38,307 bases of DNA from Bacillota bacterium (lineage in GTDB: Bacteria; Bacillota_G; SHA-98; UBA4971): positions 1-38,307 of the forward strand of contig JAAZEW010000182.1 in the NCBI GenBank assembly GCA_012512055.1, read 5' to 3'. The translations under genes and the position numbers were made by a program. Below are positions 7,800 through 16,567 of the stretch, piece by piece (position 1 is the stretch's first letter; each line of letters opens with the position of its first letter). The notes beneath the pieces were generated by a model, which saw nothing but the letters and a program-made list of their open reading frames with translations, was not told where the DNA came from and did no database searches.

Positions 7800-9875
7800 C
7801 TAGGGCACCTCTTGTCTGTAATCACACCCTTCCCTGACACATGCAAGATAACCCTTTTTGCCGCCGCGCCTCACAAGAAACGCCCCGCATTTTGGGCACG
7901 ACTTCTTAACCGGGACATACCACGTGGTAAACTTGCACTCAGGATACCCACTGCATCCATAGAATCTCCTGCCCTTTTTGGTCTTTCGCTCAACTATTTC
8001 ACGTCCGCACAGGATACAATTAACACCGGTTGAGCGGATGATTTTCTTTGTGAACTTACATTCAGGATAGCCTTGGCACCCAAGGAACGTGCCGAATCTG
8101 CCGTGTTTCACTACGAGGTTACGGCCACATTCCGGGCAAAGTTCATCAGTGACTTTCTCCGGGATCTTCACCCTTCCGACATGTTCCTCTGCCGTGTCCA
8201 CTGTTTTCTTAAATGGCGGGTAGAATTCGTCTATGACATCCACCCACTCAAGTTTGCCCTCAGCAATCCGGTCTAGCCTGGCTTCCATGTTAGCCGTAAA
8301 CGCTACGTCAACAACATTCGGATATACCTGGTTCAGGACATCTACTACCACAAACCCGAGCTGGGTCGGGTGAAATCTCTTATCTTCAAGGACTACGTAA
8401 TCCCGCTTGAGGATGGTTTCAATTATCGGCGCATATGTGCTGGGCCTTCCTATACCGTTTTCTTCAAGAGCCTTCACAAGTGTAGCCTCGCTATAACGAG
8501 CCGGCGGCTCAGTAAAATGCTGTTTATCCTCAAGCCGTGAAAGAAGCAGCCTGTCTCCCTCAGAAAGCTCAGGGAGGATTGAGTCATCCTCTTCAGCGTT
8601 ATCCGTCCCTTCCTGATATAATACGGTGAACCCCGGGAACTTCACTCGAGAACCGGTTGCCCGGAAGAGGTAGTTATTGGCCTTGATGTCTACACGAACA
8701 GTATCTAGGACCGCTGCTTCCATCTGGCTTGCCACAAATCGGTCCCAAATAAGCGTGTATAGTCTCAACTGGTCCCGGGACAAGCGCTTCTTCAGGTCAC
8801 AAGGCCTGCGCGTAACCAGGGTAGGCCTGATAGCCTCATGCGCATCCTGACTTGCAGCCTTCTTCTTGTACCGTCTGGGCCTGTCAGGGACATAGTCCTT
8901 CCCATATGCGTCCTTAATGAAAGACCTGGCTGAGACTTCAGCTTCAGCCGCGACTCGGACTGAGTCAGTTCGAATATAAGTTATGAGGCCTGCGGTGCCC
9001 TCAGCTCCAATTTCCAGGCCTTCATACAACTGTTGAGCGATTTGCATAGTCTTGCGGGCTCCGAATCCCAGCTTTCTTGAGGCTTCCTGCTGGAGCGTGC
9101 TTGTGGTGAAAGGAGGCTGAGGATTGCGTTTTCGTTCCTTTTCAAGCACTGTGACAACTTCATATTTCGCCCCCTCCAGATCTTTGAGGACCGCGCGAGC
9201 CTCATCAGCGGTGCCTATGTTTATCTTCTTTCCTGCTTTCCGGAGGAGTTTGGCGGAGAACTCCTGGCAGTTGCCACAGGTCTTCAAGAACGCAGTAATT
9301 GACCAATACTCCTTAGGAACGAAAGCCTCAATTTCCCTCTCTCTGTCGCATATCAGCCTCACGGCAACTGACTGAACTCTGCCTGCAGACAATCCTCTAC
9401 GGACCTTCTTCCATAAAAACGGGCTAAGGGTGTATCCGACAAGCCTGTCGAGTATTCTCCGCGCCTGTTGAGCATGGACTCTATCCATATGAATAGGCCT
9501 CGGGTTGGCGACTGCATTCTTTACCGCCTTCTGAGTAATCTCGTGAAACTCAATGCGGCAAGCAGCACCGGAATCAAGATCCAGGGCTTTTGAGAGGTGC
9601 CAGGATATTGCTTCCCCCTCACGGTCAGGGTCAGTTGCAAGCAACACTTGGCCGGATTTTTTAACCGCCCCCTTAAGCTCCTGGATAGTATCGCTCTTGC
9701 CTCGAATGGTGATGTAGTGAGGCTCATAGTTGTTTTCCACGTCTACCCCAAGCTTGCTCTTGGGTAAATCCCTTACATGGCCCATGGAAGCTTTCACCTG
9801 GTATTTGCCGCCCAGCAGTCTCTCGATTGTCTTGGCTTTGGCAGGTGATTCCACGATAATAAGACCTTTTGACAT
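7800..9875 (-). CDS. topA: DNA topoisomerase I (type IA)
   Basis: Relaxes negative supercoils. 691 residues. The TOPRIM domain shows V-E-S-P-A-K-A-K-T (Glu9) and D-P-D-R-E-G-E (Asp82, Asp84); the active-site tyrosine is Tyr300 in L-I-T-Y-I-R-T-D-S. The C-terminus carries three tetracysteine zinc ribbons, the first two with the G-Y-P-E-C ending and the last shorter (C-P-K-C ... C-x5-C). ATG 9875 is preceded by AGGAGAG at good spacing. The gene lies 88 nt downstream of dprA and upstream of trmFO. Confidence 0.98.
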   Translation of the reverse strand: MSKGLIIVESPAKAKTIERLLGGKYQVKASMGHVRDLPKSKLGVDVENNYEPHYITIRGKSDTIQELKGAVKKSGQVLLATDPDREGEAISWHLSKALDLDSGAACRIEFHEITQKAVKNAVANPRPIHMDRVHAQQARRILDRLVGYTLSPFLWKKVRRGLSAGRVQSVAVRLICDREREIEAFVPKEYWSITAFLKTCGNCQEFSAKLLRKAGKKINIGTADEARAVLKDLEGAKYEVVTVLEKERKRNPQPPFTTSTLQQEASRKLGFGARKTMQIAQQLYEGLEIGAEGTAGLITYIRTDSVRVAAEAEVSARSFIKDAYGKDYVPDRPRRYKKKAASQDAHEAIRPTLVTRRPCDLKKRLSRDQLRLYTLIWDRFVASQMEAAVLDTVRVDIKANNYLFRATGSRVKFPGFTVLYQEGTDNAEEDDSILPELSEGDRLLLSRLEDKQHFTEPPARYSEATLVKALEENGIGRPSTYAPIIETILKRDYVVLEDKRFHPTQLGFVVVDVLNQVYPNVVDVAFTANMEARLDRIAEGKLEWVDVIDEFYPPFKKTVDTAEEHVGRVKIPEKVTDELCPECGRNLVVKHGRFGTFLGCQGYPECKFTKKIIRSTGVNCILCGREIVERKTKKGRRFYGCSGYPECKFTTWYVPVKKSCPKCGAFLVRRGGKKGYLACVREGCDYRQEVP

Positions 9876-9963
9876 TGTTACACTCTCCTAATGTGCGGCA
9901 TCCCTCATAAGCCTGTTGTTCATCGTGCATTTATCATAGCCGGTACTCATTCTCTCCATATGT

Positions 9964-11049
9964 TTAAGTTCTCACATAGCCGCCGCTAACCCTTGTTGCC
10001 ATGCCTTTCAATTCCAGGGAGACAAGGGTTGTGGTAACTCGTGACGGCAAGAACCCTGTCGCGATTACTATATCATCAGTAGACATAGGTGAAAAGCCCA
10101 GTTGCTCAAGGACCCTCTTTTCATGGGAAGAGAGCCGCACCTCTTTGGAATTATCCGGGGGATCATGCTCTCTTGTTGCCGGTATCCCGAGTTCTTCAAG
10201 GATGTCGCCGATTCCTTCTACAAGTCTGGCGCCTTGCCTAATAAGATTATGAGTTCCCCGGGAAAGAGGGTTCCCGATTTCTCCCGGAACCGCAAAAACC
10301 TCTCTCCCTTGCTCCAAGGCGAAATCCGCGGTAATAAGCGCGCCGCTGGTCTCTCCTGCTTGCACTATGACAACCCCAAGAGCCAAGCCGCTGATGACCC
10401 GGTTACGCCTGGGAAAGTTCTGTGGGAAAGGACATGCGCCAAAAGGGAACTCACTTACGACTGCCCCGTTTTCCGCTATCTTCTTTGCAAGCTCCTTGTT
10501 CTCAGGGGGATACATGACATCAATACCGCTTCCCAAGACTGCAATGGTTCGCCCACCTCCTGCCAGCGCTCCTTCATGCGCAGCAGAATCGATGCCTCTG
10601 GCCATCCCCGACACTACAGTGAGCCCTTCTTTCACTGCATTCTTCGCCATTTGCCCGGCTACTCTTCTTCCGTAGTGACTGGGTCTTCTGGAACCCACAA
10701 TCGCAATTGAAAATGCATCAGACGGAAGGACTTCTCCCAAAACGTAGATAGCAGGAGGCGGATACACCATATTCAGTAAGGCAGCAGGATACGAACGATC
10801 ATCCTGAACGGCTATCTTCACCCCGAGTTTCTCGGCTTTTTGAAGTTCGCGCATAAGCGCCTTTCCGTCACGGAGCGTCCGGATGCGTCCTGCAGTCTCT
10901 GTGCCAATCCCCTTCACCTGGCGCAACTCTTCTTCCTTAGCCCTTATTATGGCGCACGCTGACCCAAATCTCCGCATAAGATCCGCAAACCTCCGGCCTC
11001 CGACTGTGACTACAGTATTAAGGGCAATAACGCATTCTCTCTCTTCCAT
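9964..11049 (-). CDS. dprA: DprA/Smf, DNA-processing protein
   Basis: Loads RecA on incoming single-stranded DNA in transformation; widely kept also in species not known to be competent. The 361-residue protein has an N-terminal helix-hairpin-helix segment (V-K-G-I-G-T-E-T-A-G-R), the Rossmann-like core (I-V-G-S-R-R-P-S-x-Y-G; V-V-S-G-M-A-R-G-I-D-S-A-A-H; F-P-x-R-N-R-V-I-S-G-L; E-x-S-G-A-L-I-T-A-x-F-A) and a C-terminal winged helix. Start ATG 11049 is chosen because GGAG lies eight bases upstream; the GTG at 11058 is too close to it. The 138-nt gap to comM is mostly filled by a repeated element (11089-11187). Confidence 0.97.
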   Translation of the reverse strand: MEERECVIALNTVVTVGGRRFADLMRRFGSACAIIRAKEEELRQVKGIGTETAGRIRTLRDGKALMRELQKAEKLGVKIAVQDDRSYPAALLNMVYPPPAIYVLGEVLPSDAFSIAIVGSRRPSHYGRRVAGQMAKNAVKEGLTVVSGMARGIDSAAHEGALAGGGRTIAVLGSGIDVMYPPENKELAKKIAENGAVVSEFPFGACPFPQNFPRRNRVISGLALGVVIVQAGETSGALITADFALEQGREVFAVPGEIGNPLSRGTHNLIRQGARLVEGIGDILEELGIPATREHDPPDNSKEVRLSSHEKRVLEQLGFSPMSTDDIVIATGFLPSRVTTTLVSLELKGMATRVSGGYVRT

Positions 11050-11088
11050 GTGACACACTCCGCTCGGTCACCATAGCAGATAGGCTTC

Positions 11089-11187
11089 TAAGTATGAGTT
11101 CATAGTTTTCGCTCATTTTCCGAGGTCTTGGGTTGCCCCACACGGCACGTACATTTTCCGGAGCCGGCGATTCTGATGGCGATCTAC
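11089..11187 (-). repeat. ~100-bp repeated element, copy A (comM-dprA gap)
   Basis: A 99-bp sequence with a second copy at 19156-19257, roughly 80 percent identical with few indels. In the direction of transcription it begins exactly after the comM stop codon (TAA then GTAGATCGCC) and ends with ATGAACTCATACTTA. Inside are the conserved runs CCGGAAAATGTACGT and TGTGGGGC. A stem GCTCC/GGGGC can form with one G-T pair, where the other copy has GCCCC/GGGGC, so pairing is preserved. There is no open reading frame and no terminal inverted repeat. It could be a structured RNA in the dprA leader or a small mobile repeat. Confidence 0.75.
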
Positions 11188-12717
11188 TTAGACGCCGAAA
11201 ACCGGCATTCTATATCCGACAGCTTCTGCTACATGGTGCACATGTATTCCCTGGCTTCCTTCAAGATCTGCAATAGTCCGCGCGACTTTCAAAGTCCTGG
11301 CGTATGACCGGACTGACAGCCCAAGCTTACGCATGGCACGGTAAAGGTAAGTCCTGGCATCTTTTGCCGGTTGGCAGTGGGTTTCGATATCAACAGGGCT
11401 CATCTCAGCATTGCAGCGGATTGGGGTGCCTGCGAACCGCCTGATTTGTGAATTCCGTGCCTTGATGACTCTCCTTTGAACATCTCGTGATGTCTCCCTG
11501 TCTTCCACTGCGTAAAGCTTATGGACCTCAACTTGTCCCAGCTCAATATGGAGATCTATTCTATCGAGGAGCGGTCCTGAAAGCCTGCCAAGATAGCGTC
11601 TCACCGCTCCGGGTGAACATGTGCAGGATGTCTTCCCGCGAGGGTCTGATCTCCTAAAACACAAGCATGGGTTCATAGCCGCCAGTAGTGTAAATTGACT
11701 GGGGAATGCGGCTGCGCCCCCAACTCTCACCACAGTTGCGAATCCATCTTCCATAGGCTGTCTGAGCGCCTCCAACACGTGGCTGCCAAATTCAGGAAGC
11801 TCGTCAAGGAAGAGGACTCCGCGGTGGGCCAGGGAAATCTCACCCGGTTTCGGAAGACGGCCCCCTCCAATGAGGCCTGCAGGAGAAATCGTGTGATGAG
11901 GGCTTCGAAAAGGGCGCTTTGACATTATGCTGCTGCCTGCGGGAAGCAGCCCCAGAGCGCTGTATACCCTGGTCACTTCAAGCGCCTCGTCCCGGGACAG
12001 CGGAGGGAGGATCGTCGGAAACCGTCTCGCCAGCATAGTCTTGCCTGAACCCGGAGGCCCTACCATCAGGACATTGTGGCCTCCTGCCGCAGCTATTTCC
12101 AGTACACGTTTGGCATGTTCCTGACCGGCTACATCAGCCAGATCTACATCGTCCGAATTGGCCGAAGACAACTCGACCCGTGTCTTCCTTGCTCTTTCTA
12201 TACGCTCTACGCCGTTTACATGTCTTGTCACTTCTCTGAGCGTTCCCGCTCCGTAGATGTTCAGCCCGTCAACTAATGCAGCTTCTCCCACATTAGCTTC
12301 AGCAACTATCATGTCTCGAAACCCCTGTTCTTTTGTGGCAAGGGCAATTGACAGCACACCGGGCGTTCCTCTAACGCGCCCGTCCAAAGACAACTCACCT
12401 GTGAATACTGAGTGTTGAGCGCGCCTCTTGTTAACCTCCCCGATAGCGGACAAAATGCCGACAGCTATGGGCAAATCAAAACCTGCGCCTTCCTTGCGTA
12501 TCATTGCAGGAGCAAGGTTCACGGTTATCCTTCGGAGCGGGAATTCGTAACCGGAATTCCTAAGAGCCGCCCTAACCCTCTCCCTGGCCTCACGAATAGC
12601 GGCATCAGGCAACCCCACTATCTCAAAGGAAGGCAGCCCCGATGATACGTCAACTTCTACGTAGACTATGTAGCCGTCGACACCGAGCACAGCGCCACCG
12701 GGGACTTTTGCCAGCAA
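11188..12717 (-). CDS. comM: YifB/ComM-family AAA+ ATPase, magnesium chelatase-like
   Basis: Helicase-type AAA+ protein; ComM of other bacteria promotes branch migration during integration of incoming DNA. The 509-residue protein has an N-terminal Lon-like fold (to about 170), Walker A G-P-P-G-S-G-K-T-M-L-A, Walker B V-L-F-L-D-E-L-P-E-F, a C-x-C-F and C-x-C cysteine pair region, and a C-terminal Mg-chelatase lid ending near Y-R-M-P-V-F-G-V. Start TTG 12717 is chosen because GGAGGTGA precedes it and the product opens M-L-A-K-V as in the family; a longer reading from GTG 12732 overlaps yraN. The ribosome binding site includes the yraN stop codon, so the pair is coupled. It sits next to dprA, consistent with a DNA-uptake or recombination role. 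Confidence 0.95.
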   Translation of the reverse strand: MLAKVPGGAVLGVDGYIVYVEVDVSSGLPSFEIVGLPDAAIREARERVRAALRNSGYEFPLRRITVNLAPAMIRKEGAGFDLPIAVGILSAIGEVNKRRAQHSVFTGELSLDGRVRGTPGVLSIALATKEQGFRDMIVAEANVGEAALVDGLNIYGAGTLREVTRHVNGVERIERARKTRVELSSANSDDVDLADVAGQEHAKRVLEIAAAGGHNVLMVGPPGSGKTMLARRFPTILPPLSRDEALEVTRVYSALGLLPAGSSIMSKRPFRSPHHTISPAGLIGGGRLPKPGEISLAHRGVLFLDELPEFGSHVLEALRQPMEDGFATVVRVGGAAAFPSQFTLLAAMNPCLCFRRSDPRGKTSCTCSPGAVRRYLGRLSGPLLDRIDLHIELGQVEVHKLYAVEDRETSRDVQRRVIKARNSQIRRFAGTPIRCNAEMSPVDIETHCQPAKDARTYLYRAMRKLGLSVRSYARTLKVARTIADLEGSQGIHVHHVAEAVGYRMPVFGV

Positions 12718-12722
12718 TAACT

Positions 12723-13094
12723 TCACCTCCACCCATTGAATGCTCCTCTTACATGCTCAATTCGCACCTCTCCCCCGGGCAATATGTCAATAGCCAACAC
12801 ATCAAACCTCACGCAAACCGCGAACGCTCCGTATCTTCGAAGATACTCACGTGCCACTTTCATTATCTTCCTTTGCTTGCCCTTGGTAATCTGCTCTACA
12901 GCCCGTCCAAATTGCCAGCTTCTCCTAGCTTTGACTTCAACAAATACGATAGTATCGCCGTCCTTGGCAACAAGATCGATTTCACCGAACCTGGTGCGGA
13001 AGTTTCTTGAGACAATAGAGAATCCCAATGCCTCTAGGTGTTCTCTGGCGATATCCTCTCCACGGAGGCCTATCTCCCTGCGTGAGTGAAGCAC
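12723..13094 (-). CDS. yraN: YraN-family (UPF0102) putative endonuclease
   Basis: Small nuclease-fold protein of unknown cellular role, related to Holliday-junction resolvases and commonly found beside rnhB and comM. The diagnostic block is F-G-E-I-D-L-V-A-K-D-G-D-T-I-V-F-V-E-V-K-A-R, with the Asp and Glu-x-Lys expected of the restriction-endonuclease-like fold, and the opening G-x-R-G-E-D-I-A. Start GTG 13094 has AAGGGGG eight bases upstream and gives 123 residues; a GTG at 13112 in the same frame would add six. The 3' end overlaps the comM ribosome binding site. Confidence 0.92.
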   Translation of the reverse strand: MLHSRREIGLRGEDIAREHLEALGFSIVSRNFRTRFGEIDLVAKDGDTIVFVEVKARRSWQFGRAVEQITKGKQRKIMKVAREYLRRYGAFAVCVRFDVLAIDILPGGEVRIEHVRGAFNGWR

Positions 13095-13110
13095 CTTGTG
13101 CACCCCCTTC

Positions 13111-13158
13111 ACCCAATACTTCTTTGGGGTTCTTTGATTCTCCTTCCATATATTGGGT
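13111..13158. repeat. 8-bp perfect inverted repeat upstream of yraN
   Basis: ACCCAATA (13111-13118) and TATTGGGT (13151-13158) are perfect complements around a 32-nt loop, in the rnhB-yraN gap. On the transcribed strand the loop holds GGAAGGAG, a ribosome-binding-site-like sequence with no evident start after it. May be chance or a weak leader structure. Confidence 0.3.
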
Positions 13159-13185
13159 TAGCGCATTCGGGTGGGATTCGAAAAG

Positions 13186-13851
13186 TCACATATCGAGATC
13201 AAGGGTAAGGTTTGCATGTTTTGAAAGTAGTCTCCGTATGAAAGATTTCCTGTGGATTGGCGAAGGGCCATACGCGAGAAGGGCTTCAACGTGTTTCATT
13301 GTGCAATATCCCTTATTGGCGAGAATACCGTAGTCAGGGAATTCTTCATGCCACAGCCTGCACATTCTGTCCCTGGTAACTTTGGCAACAATGGACGCAC
13401 AAGAGATGCTGTGGGATATTGCATCTCCGTGGATAAGTTTTGTCTGTGGAATTGAAACCGGGATTATCTCCGCATCGACCAGAAGATGGTCAGCCTCGAT
13501 ATCCAAATCCTCTACAGCAAGTCTCATAGCGAGCCTTGTAGCCTGCTTAATATTGATCCTATCTATCGTCGCCTCGTCCGCAATTCCGATGCCCCATGCC
13601 AATGCGGTATTTGTAATAACTTCATATAAGACTTCCCGCCTACTTGCTGACAAAGCCTTCGAATCACGGACACCGTCAATGAATGTCCCTTGCGGCAAGA
13701 TTACTGCGGCTGCTACCACTGAACCTACCAGAGAACCTCTGCCGGCCTCGTCCACCCCTGCTACGCTGTGAAAACCTTCCCGCCACAGTCTTCTCTCATG
13801 AACCAGCTTGCGATTACCGGAAATATCCCGGCTGTCTGGGGCGCTATTCAT
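13186..13851 (-). CDS. rnhB: Ribonuclease HII
   Basis: Removes ribonucleotides from DNA and RNA primers. 221 residues, with the acidic catalytic residues Asp34 and Glu35 in A-G-V-D-E-A-G-R-G, a later L-L-V-D-A, and D-A near H-G-D-A-I-S-H-S-I-S-C-A-S-I-V-A-K, then the Y-G-x-x-x-N-K-G-Y-x-T-x-x-H block. The usual proline in G-R-G-P-L-x-G-P is replaced by serine twice (G-R-G-S-L-V-G-S); the catalytic acids are intact. The start ATG overlaps the rbgA stop by one base (TGATG), so translation is probably coupled; the ribosome binding site is weak. Confidence 0.96.
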   Translation of the reverse strand: MNSAPDSRDISGNRKLVHERRLWREGFHSVAGVDEAGRGSLVGSVVAAAVILPQGTFIDGVRDSKALSASRREVLYEVITNTALAWGIGIADEATIDRINIKQATRLAMRLAVEDLDIEADHLLVDAEIIPVSIPQTKLIHGDAISHSISCASIVAKVTRDRMCRLWHEEFPDYGILANKGYCTMKHVEALLAYGPSPIHRKSFIRRLLSKHANLTLDLDM

Positions 13852-14723
13852 CAGGACTCAGCTTCCCGCAGGCCGGCTGCAGCAATATCCAGGGTTACCC
13901 TCCCAAGGATCCCTTTTCTGAATTCTGATAATACTATTACCGCTGCCCTGGAAACATCTATTGTGCCGCCTGCCCCCAGACAGCCCCGGTTCTCACCTAT
14001 TGATCGCAGAATCGCGTGGCCGTCCCAGCCTTGGATATCTCCTAATTTGTAGCGCGCGGTAAGAGTATGGAAGGCTCTGTCTCGGAGCGTTTCCAGAAGG
14101 CCTTCTGCCACCTGCACCTCATCGTAACTCTCTTCTGTGAGGGCGCCGGTGGCGGCAAGCTTAAAGAGGTCAGAAGGATCGTCCATTTTCGGCGACAAAA
14201 CACCGGGCATGTCCAAGAGCTCTATGGCTCGTCCCACTCTTATCCACTGCTTACCCATGGTAATTCCTGGCTTTGCCCCTGTCTTTGCAGATCTTCTCCC
14301 GGCTATCCGATTTATCAATGAGGACTTTCCCACGTTAGGGATACCGATAACCATGGCTCTGACCGGTCGTGGCTTGCGCCGGCGGCCTCGAAGCTTCAGC
14401 ATAATCTCTGAAGCTAAGCGTGAAATGCCGGACACGACATCTTCGACACCTTCACCTGTTTCCGAATTCACCGCGTAACAGGCAAGCCCGTCAGCTCTTA
14501 GAACCTTAAGCCAGGCCTCAGTCTCTTTAGGATCAGCCAAGTCTCGTTTTGCCAGTACCACAACTCGAGGCCTCATCTCAGTTATGCCCCTGATGTCAGG
14601 ATTCCTGCTTGTCCTCGGAATCCTGGCGTCAAGCACCTCAATAACCAAGTCAATTCCGGATAGGTGCCGTCTTATCGTTTGCTTGGCTTTCGCCATATGA
14701 CCGGGAAACCACGGATACTTCAT
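13851..14723 (-). CDS. rbgA: RbgA/YlqF, 50S ribosome assembly GTPase
   Basis: Circularly permuted GTPase needed for late 50S assembly. 290 residues opening with W-F-P-G-H-M-A-K-A-K, as in B. subtilis RbgA. Motif order is permuted: G4 region (V-V-L-A-K-R-D-L) first, then G1 (G-I-P-N-V-G-K-S-S-L-I-N), G2 (G-x-T) and G3 (L-L-D-M-P-G-V-L). The G4 element normally reads N-K-x-D; here Asn is Ala (A-K-R-D). G3 has DMPG where DTPG is usual. A C-terminal helical domain follows. The ATG overlaps the lepB stop (ATGA). Confidence 0.96.
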   Translation of the reverse strand: MKYPWFPGHMAKAKQTIRRHLSGIDLVIEVLDARIPRTSRNPDIRGITEMRPRVVVLAKRDLADPKETEAWLKVLRADGLACYAVNSETGEGVEDVVSGISRLASEIMLKLRGRRRKPRPVRAMVIGIPNVGKSSLINRIAGRRSAKTGAKPGITMGKQWIRVGRAIELLDMPGVLSPKMDDPSDLFKLAATGALTEESYDEVQVAEGLLETLRDRAFHTLTARYKLGDIQGWDGHAILRSIGENRGCLGAGGTIDVSRAAVIVLSEFRKGILGRVTLDIAAAGLREAES

Positions 14724-15451
14724 GGGTTCACGAGACGCGCCTCAGGGTTCCTGACAAGGCCTATTCTACGCGGCGGCCACCAGATAACACTCGCTTTCCC
14801 CACAATATTGGCCATAGGCACGAAACCAACGTCAGGGTATCTGGAATCATCACTGTTGTTCCGGTTATCGCCCAGCACAAAGTAGTGGCCGTCCGGCACG
14901 ACCTTGGGCCCGAAGTAACCGTACGTAAGGTCCAGAGTGTAACCTTCATCCAGGGTCATCCCGTTGATAATAACAAATCCGTCCCGGACTTCCACTTCAT
15001 CGCCGGGAATGCCGATAACCCTCTTAATGAACCTGCGTTTTGGGTTTGCAGGATATCTAAAAACCACAACGTCTCCGTACTCAGGCTTCTTGAACCTGTA
15101 CACAACCTTATTGACAAGGAGTCTCTCACGATTATGAAGGCTCGGCTCCATGCTGCTCCCCTCAACTACAAAGGACTGGGCGATGAAAGTAATTATAAAA
15201 GCAGCAGCCACAATGGCAACAGCAAAGGCTTGGAGATACTCGATGATCTCCGCCTTCATTTCAGCGGACAGAATGGGCCTTGCCCCTGCTTCAGCCATGA
15301 CTTCTTGCTCAATAGGGTCGATGCCCGATGCCAGGCATGTCTCAGAGCAGCCATTTGCGTCTTTGACTTCACAGTGCTCTGCATCATCGTTTCCGGACTT
15401 CGAATCCTCGCATTTCACACCAGGCTCATCTGGGATCACTTGGAATTTCAC
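14720..15451 (-). CDS. lepB: Signal peptidase I with extended acidic, Cys-containing N-terminus
   Basis: Membrane-bound Ser/Lys protease that cleaves signal peptides outside the membrane. The core has one transmembrane segment (about residues 71-92), the catalytic Ser100 in G-S-S-M-E-P-S, Lys143 in [11 protein letters not shown], and the [11 protein letters not shown] box. About 70 residues precede the membrane segment, acidic and with four Cys residues (14, 27, 35, 39); Bacillus enzymes have only a short stretch there. GTG 15451 overlaps the rplS stop (GTGA) and follows AAGGAG at short spacing. Internal starts beyond the extension lack good binding sites, so the extension is probably real but not proven. 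Confidence 0.94.
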   Translation of the reverse strand: MKFQVIPDEPGVKCEDSKSGNDDAEHCEVKDANGCSETCLASGIDPIEQEVMAEAGARPILSAEMKAEIIEYLQAFAVAIVAAAFIITFIAQSFVVEGSSMEPSLHNRERLLVNKVVYRFKKPEYGDVVVFRYPANPKRRFIKRVIGIPGDEVEVRDGFVIINGMTLDEGYTLDLTYGYFGPKVVPDGHYFVLGDNRNNSDDSRYPDVGFVPMANIVGKASVIWWPPRRIGLVRNPEARLVNP

Positions 15452-15795
15452 CTTCTCCTTGCTTCTTTTACCCTGGCGCGCTTGCCTACACGTTCTCTCA
15501 GGTAATAGAGCTTCGCCCGCCGTACTCTGCCGTGGCGCACAACCTCCATCTTCGCTATCCTGGGGGAGTGAAGCGGGAAGGTCCTCTCCACGCCTATACC
15601 TGCTGACACCTTTCTGACGGTAAATGTCTCCCGGGTACCGCTGCCCCTACGCGAAAGCACGATCCCCTCAAAAACCTGGACCCTTTCCCTTCCGCCTTCA
15701 ACTACTTTTACGTGCACCTTAACTGAATCCCCGGGTCCGAAATCAGGGATGTCATGGCGCAACTGCTCCTGTTCAATAATGTCAATCATATTCAT
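15448..15795 (-). CDS. rplS: 50S ribosomal protein bL19
   Basis: Ribosomal protein at the 30S-50S interface. 115 residues, the usual length, with [26 protein letters not shown] and the I-G-V-E-R-x-F-P-L-H-S-P block, ending in a basic tail. ATG 15795 follows GGGAGGA at eight bases; a second ATG two codons in is possible. It overlaps the end of trmD by 14 nt. Confidence 0.98.
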   Translation of the reverse strand: MNMIDIIEQEQLRHDIPDFGPGDSVKVHVKVVEGGRERVQVFEGIVLSRRGSGTRETFTVRKVSAGIGVERTFPLHSPRIAKMEVVRHGRVRRAKLYYLRERVGKRARVKEARRR

Positions 15796-16558
15796 TTCCA
15801 GGATCCTCCCTCGTTAAGTCGGCCGATTGCTCTCTCTTAACGTCATCAAGCAATCTAAGGTCTTCACTACTCAGAGAAGCCCGCTCAAGTAAGTCAGGCC
15901 GCTTCTCCAATGTCCTGGCCAGTGCTTGTTTTCTTCTCCAAAGCCTGACCTTCTCATGATCCCCTGAGACCAGAACGTGCGGCACAGCCATCCCTCTGAA
16001 CTCTCTGGGACGCGTATACTGTGGATAATCCAAGACATCACTTGTAAACGATTCGCCGGCAAGCGCGTCCTCACTTAAGACTCCCGGCACGAATCTGGTT
16101 ACCGCATCCACGAGGACCATGGCAGGCAGCTCCCCGCCGGTGAGCACATAGTCTCCAATGGATATCTCATCAGTCACTAATGCGAGTCTTACGCGTTCAT
16201 CTATACCTTCATAGCGACCACAGATGATTATCATATGGCCTTCTTTAGCGAGGCGCCTAACCATTTGTTGATCAAGGGTCTTCCCCTGAGGCGTCATCAA
16301 AATAATCCTGGCAGGCCCTCTTTTCGCTTCCTGTAGGACATGCTCTGCCGCGGCAAATATCGGCTCCGGTTTCATAATCATGCCTACTCCGCCGCCGAAA
16401 GGGTAATCATCAGTCAGCTTGTGCTTATCCACCGCGAAGTCTCTTATGTTGTGGACGTTTATCTCCACAAGCCCTCTCTCACGGGCCTTCCCCACAATAC
16501 TCCCGGAAAGTGTCGCCTCAAACATCTCAGGGAAAATCGTGAGTATATCAATCCTCAA
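15782..16558 (-). CDS. trmD: tRNA (guanine-37-N1) methyltransferase TrmD
   Basis: Knotted SPOUT methyltransferase that makes m1G37 in tRNA with S-adenosylmethionine. Family landmarks are [10 protein letters not shown] at the start, [26 protein letters not shown] and [23 protein letters not shown] 16558 gives 258 residues starting M-R-I-D-I-L-T, matching the family, with AGGTG upstream; the GTG at 16567, directly after the rimM stop, would add three residues. Confidence 0.97.
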   Translation of the reverse strand: MRIDILTIFPEMFEATLSGSIVGKARERGLVEINVHNIRDFAVDKHKLTDDYPFGGGVGMIMKPEPIFAAAEHVLQEAKRGPARIILMTPQGKTLDQQMVRRLAKEGHMIIICGRYEGIDERVRLALVTDEISIGDYVLTGGELPAMVLVDAVTRFVPGVLSEDALAGESFTSDVLDYPQYTRPREFRGMAVPHVLVSGDHEKVRLWRRKQALARTLEKRPDLLERASLSSEDLRLLDDVKREQSADLTREDPGNEYD

Positions 16559-16567
16559 TTCACACAC

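Noticed and set aside
11089..11187. Known riboswitch classes (fluoride, c-di-GMP, THF) for the repeated element
   Set aside because: Only short fragments such as GATCGCC or GGGGCTACC resemble them; the required core sequences are not present in both copies.
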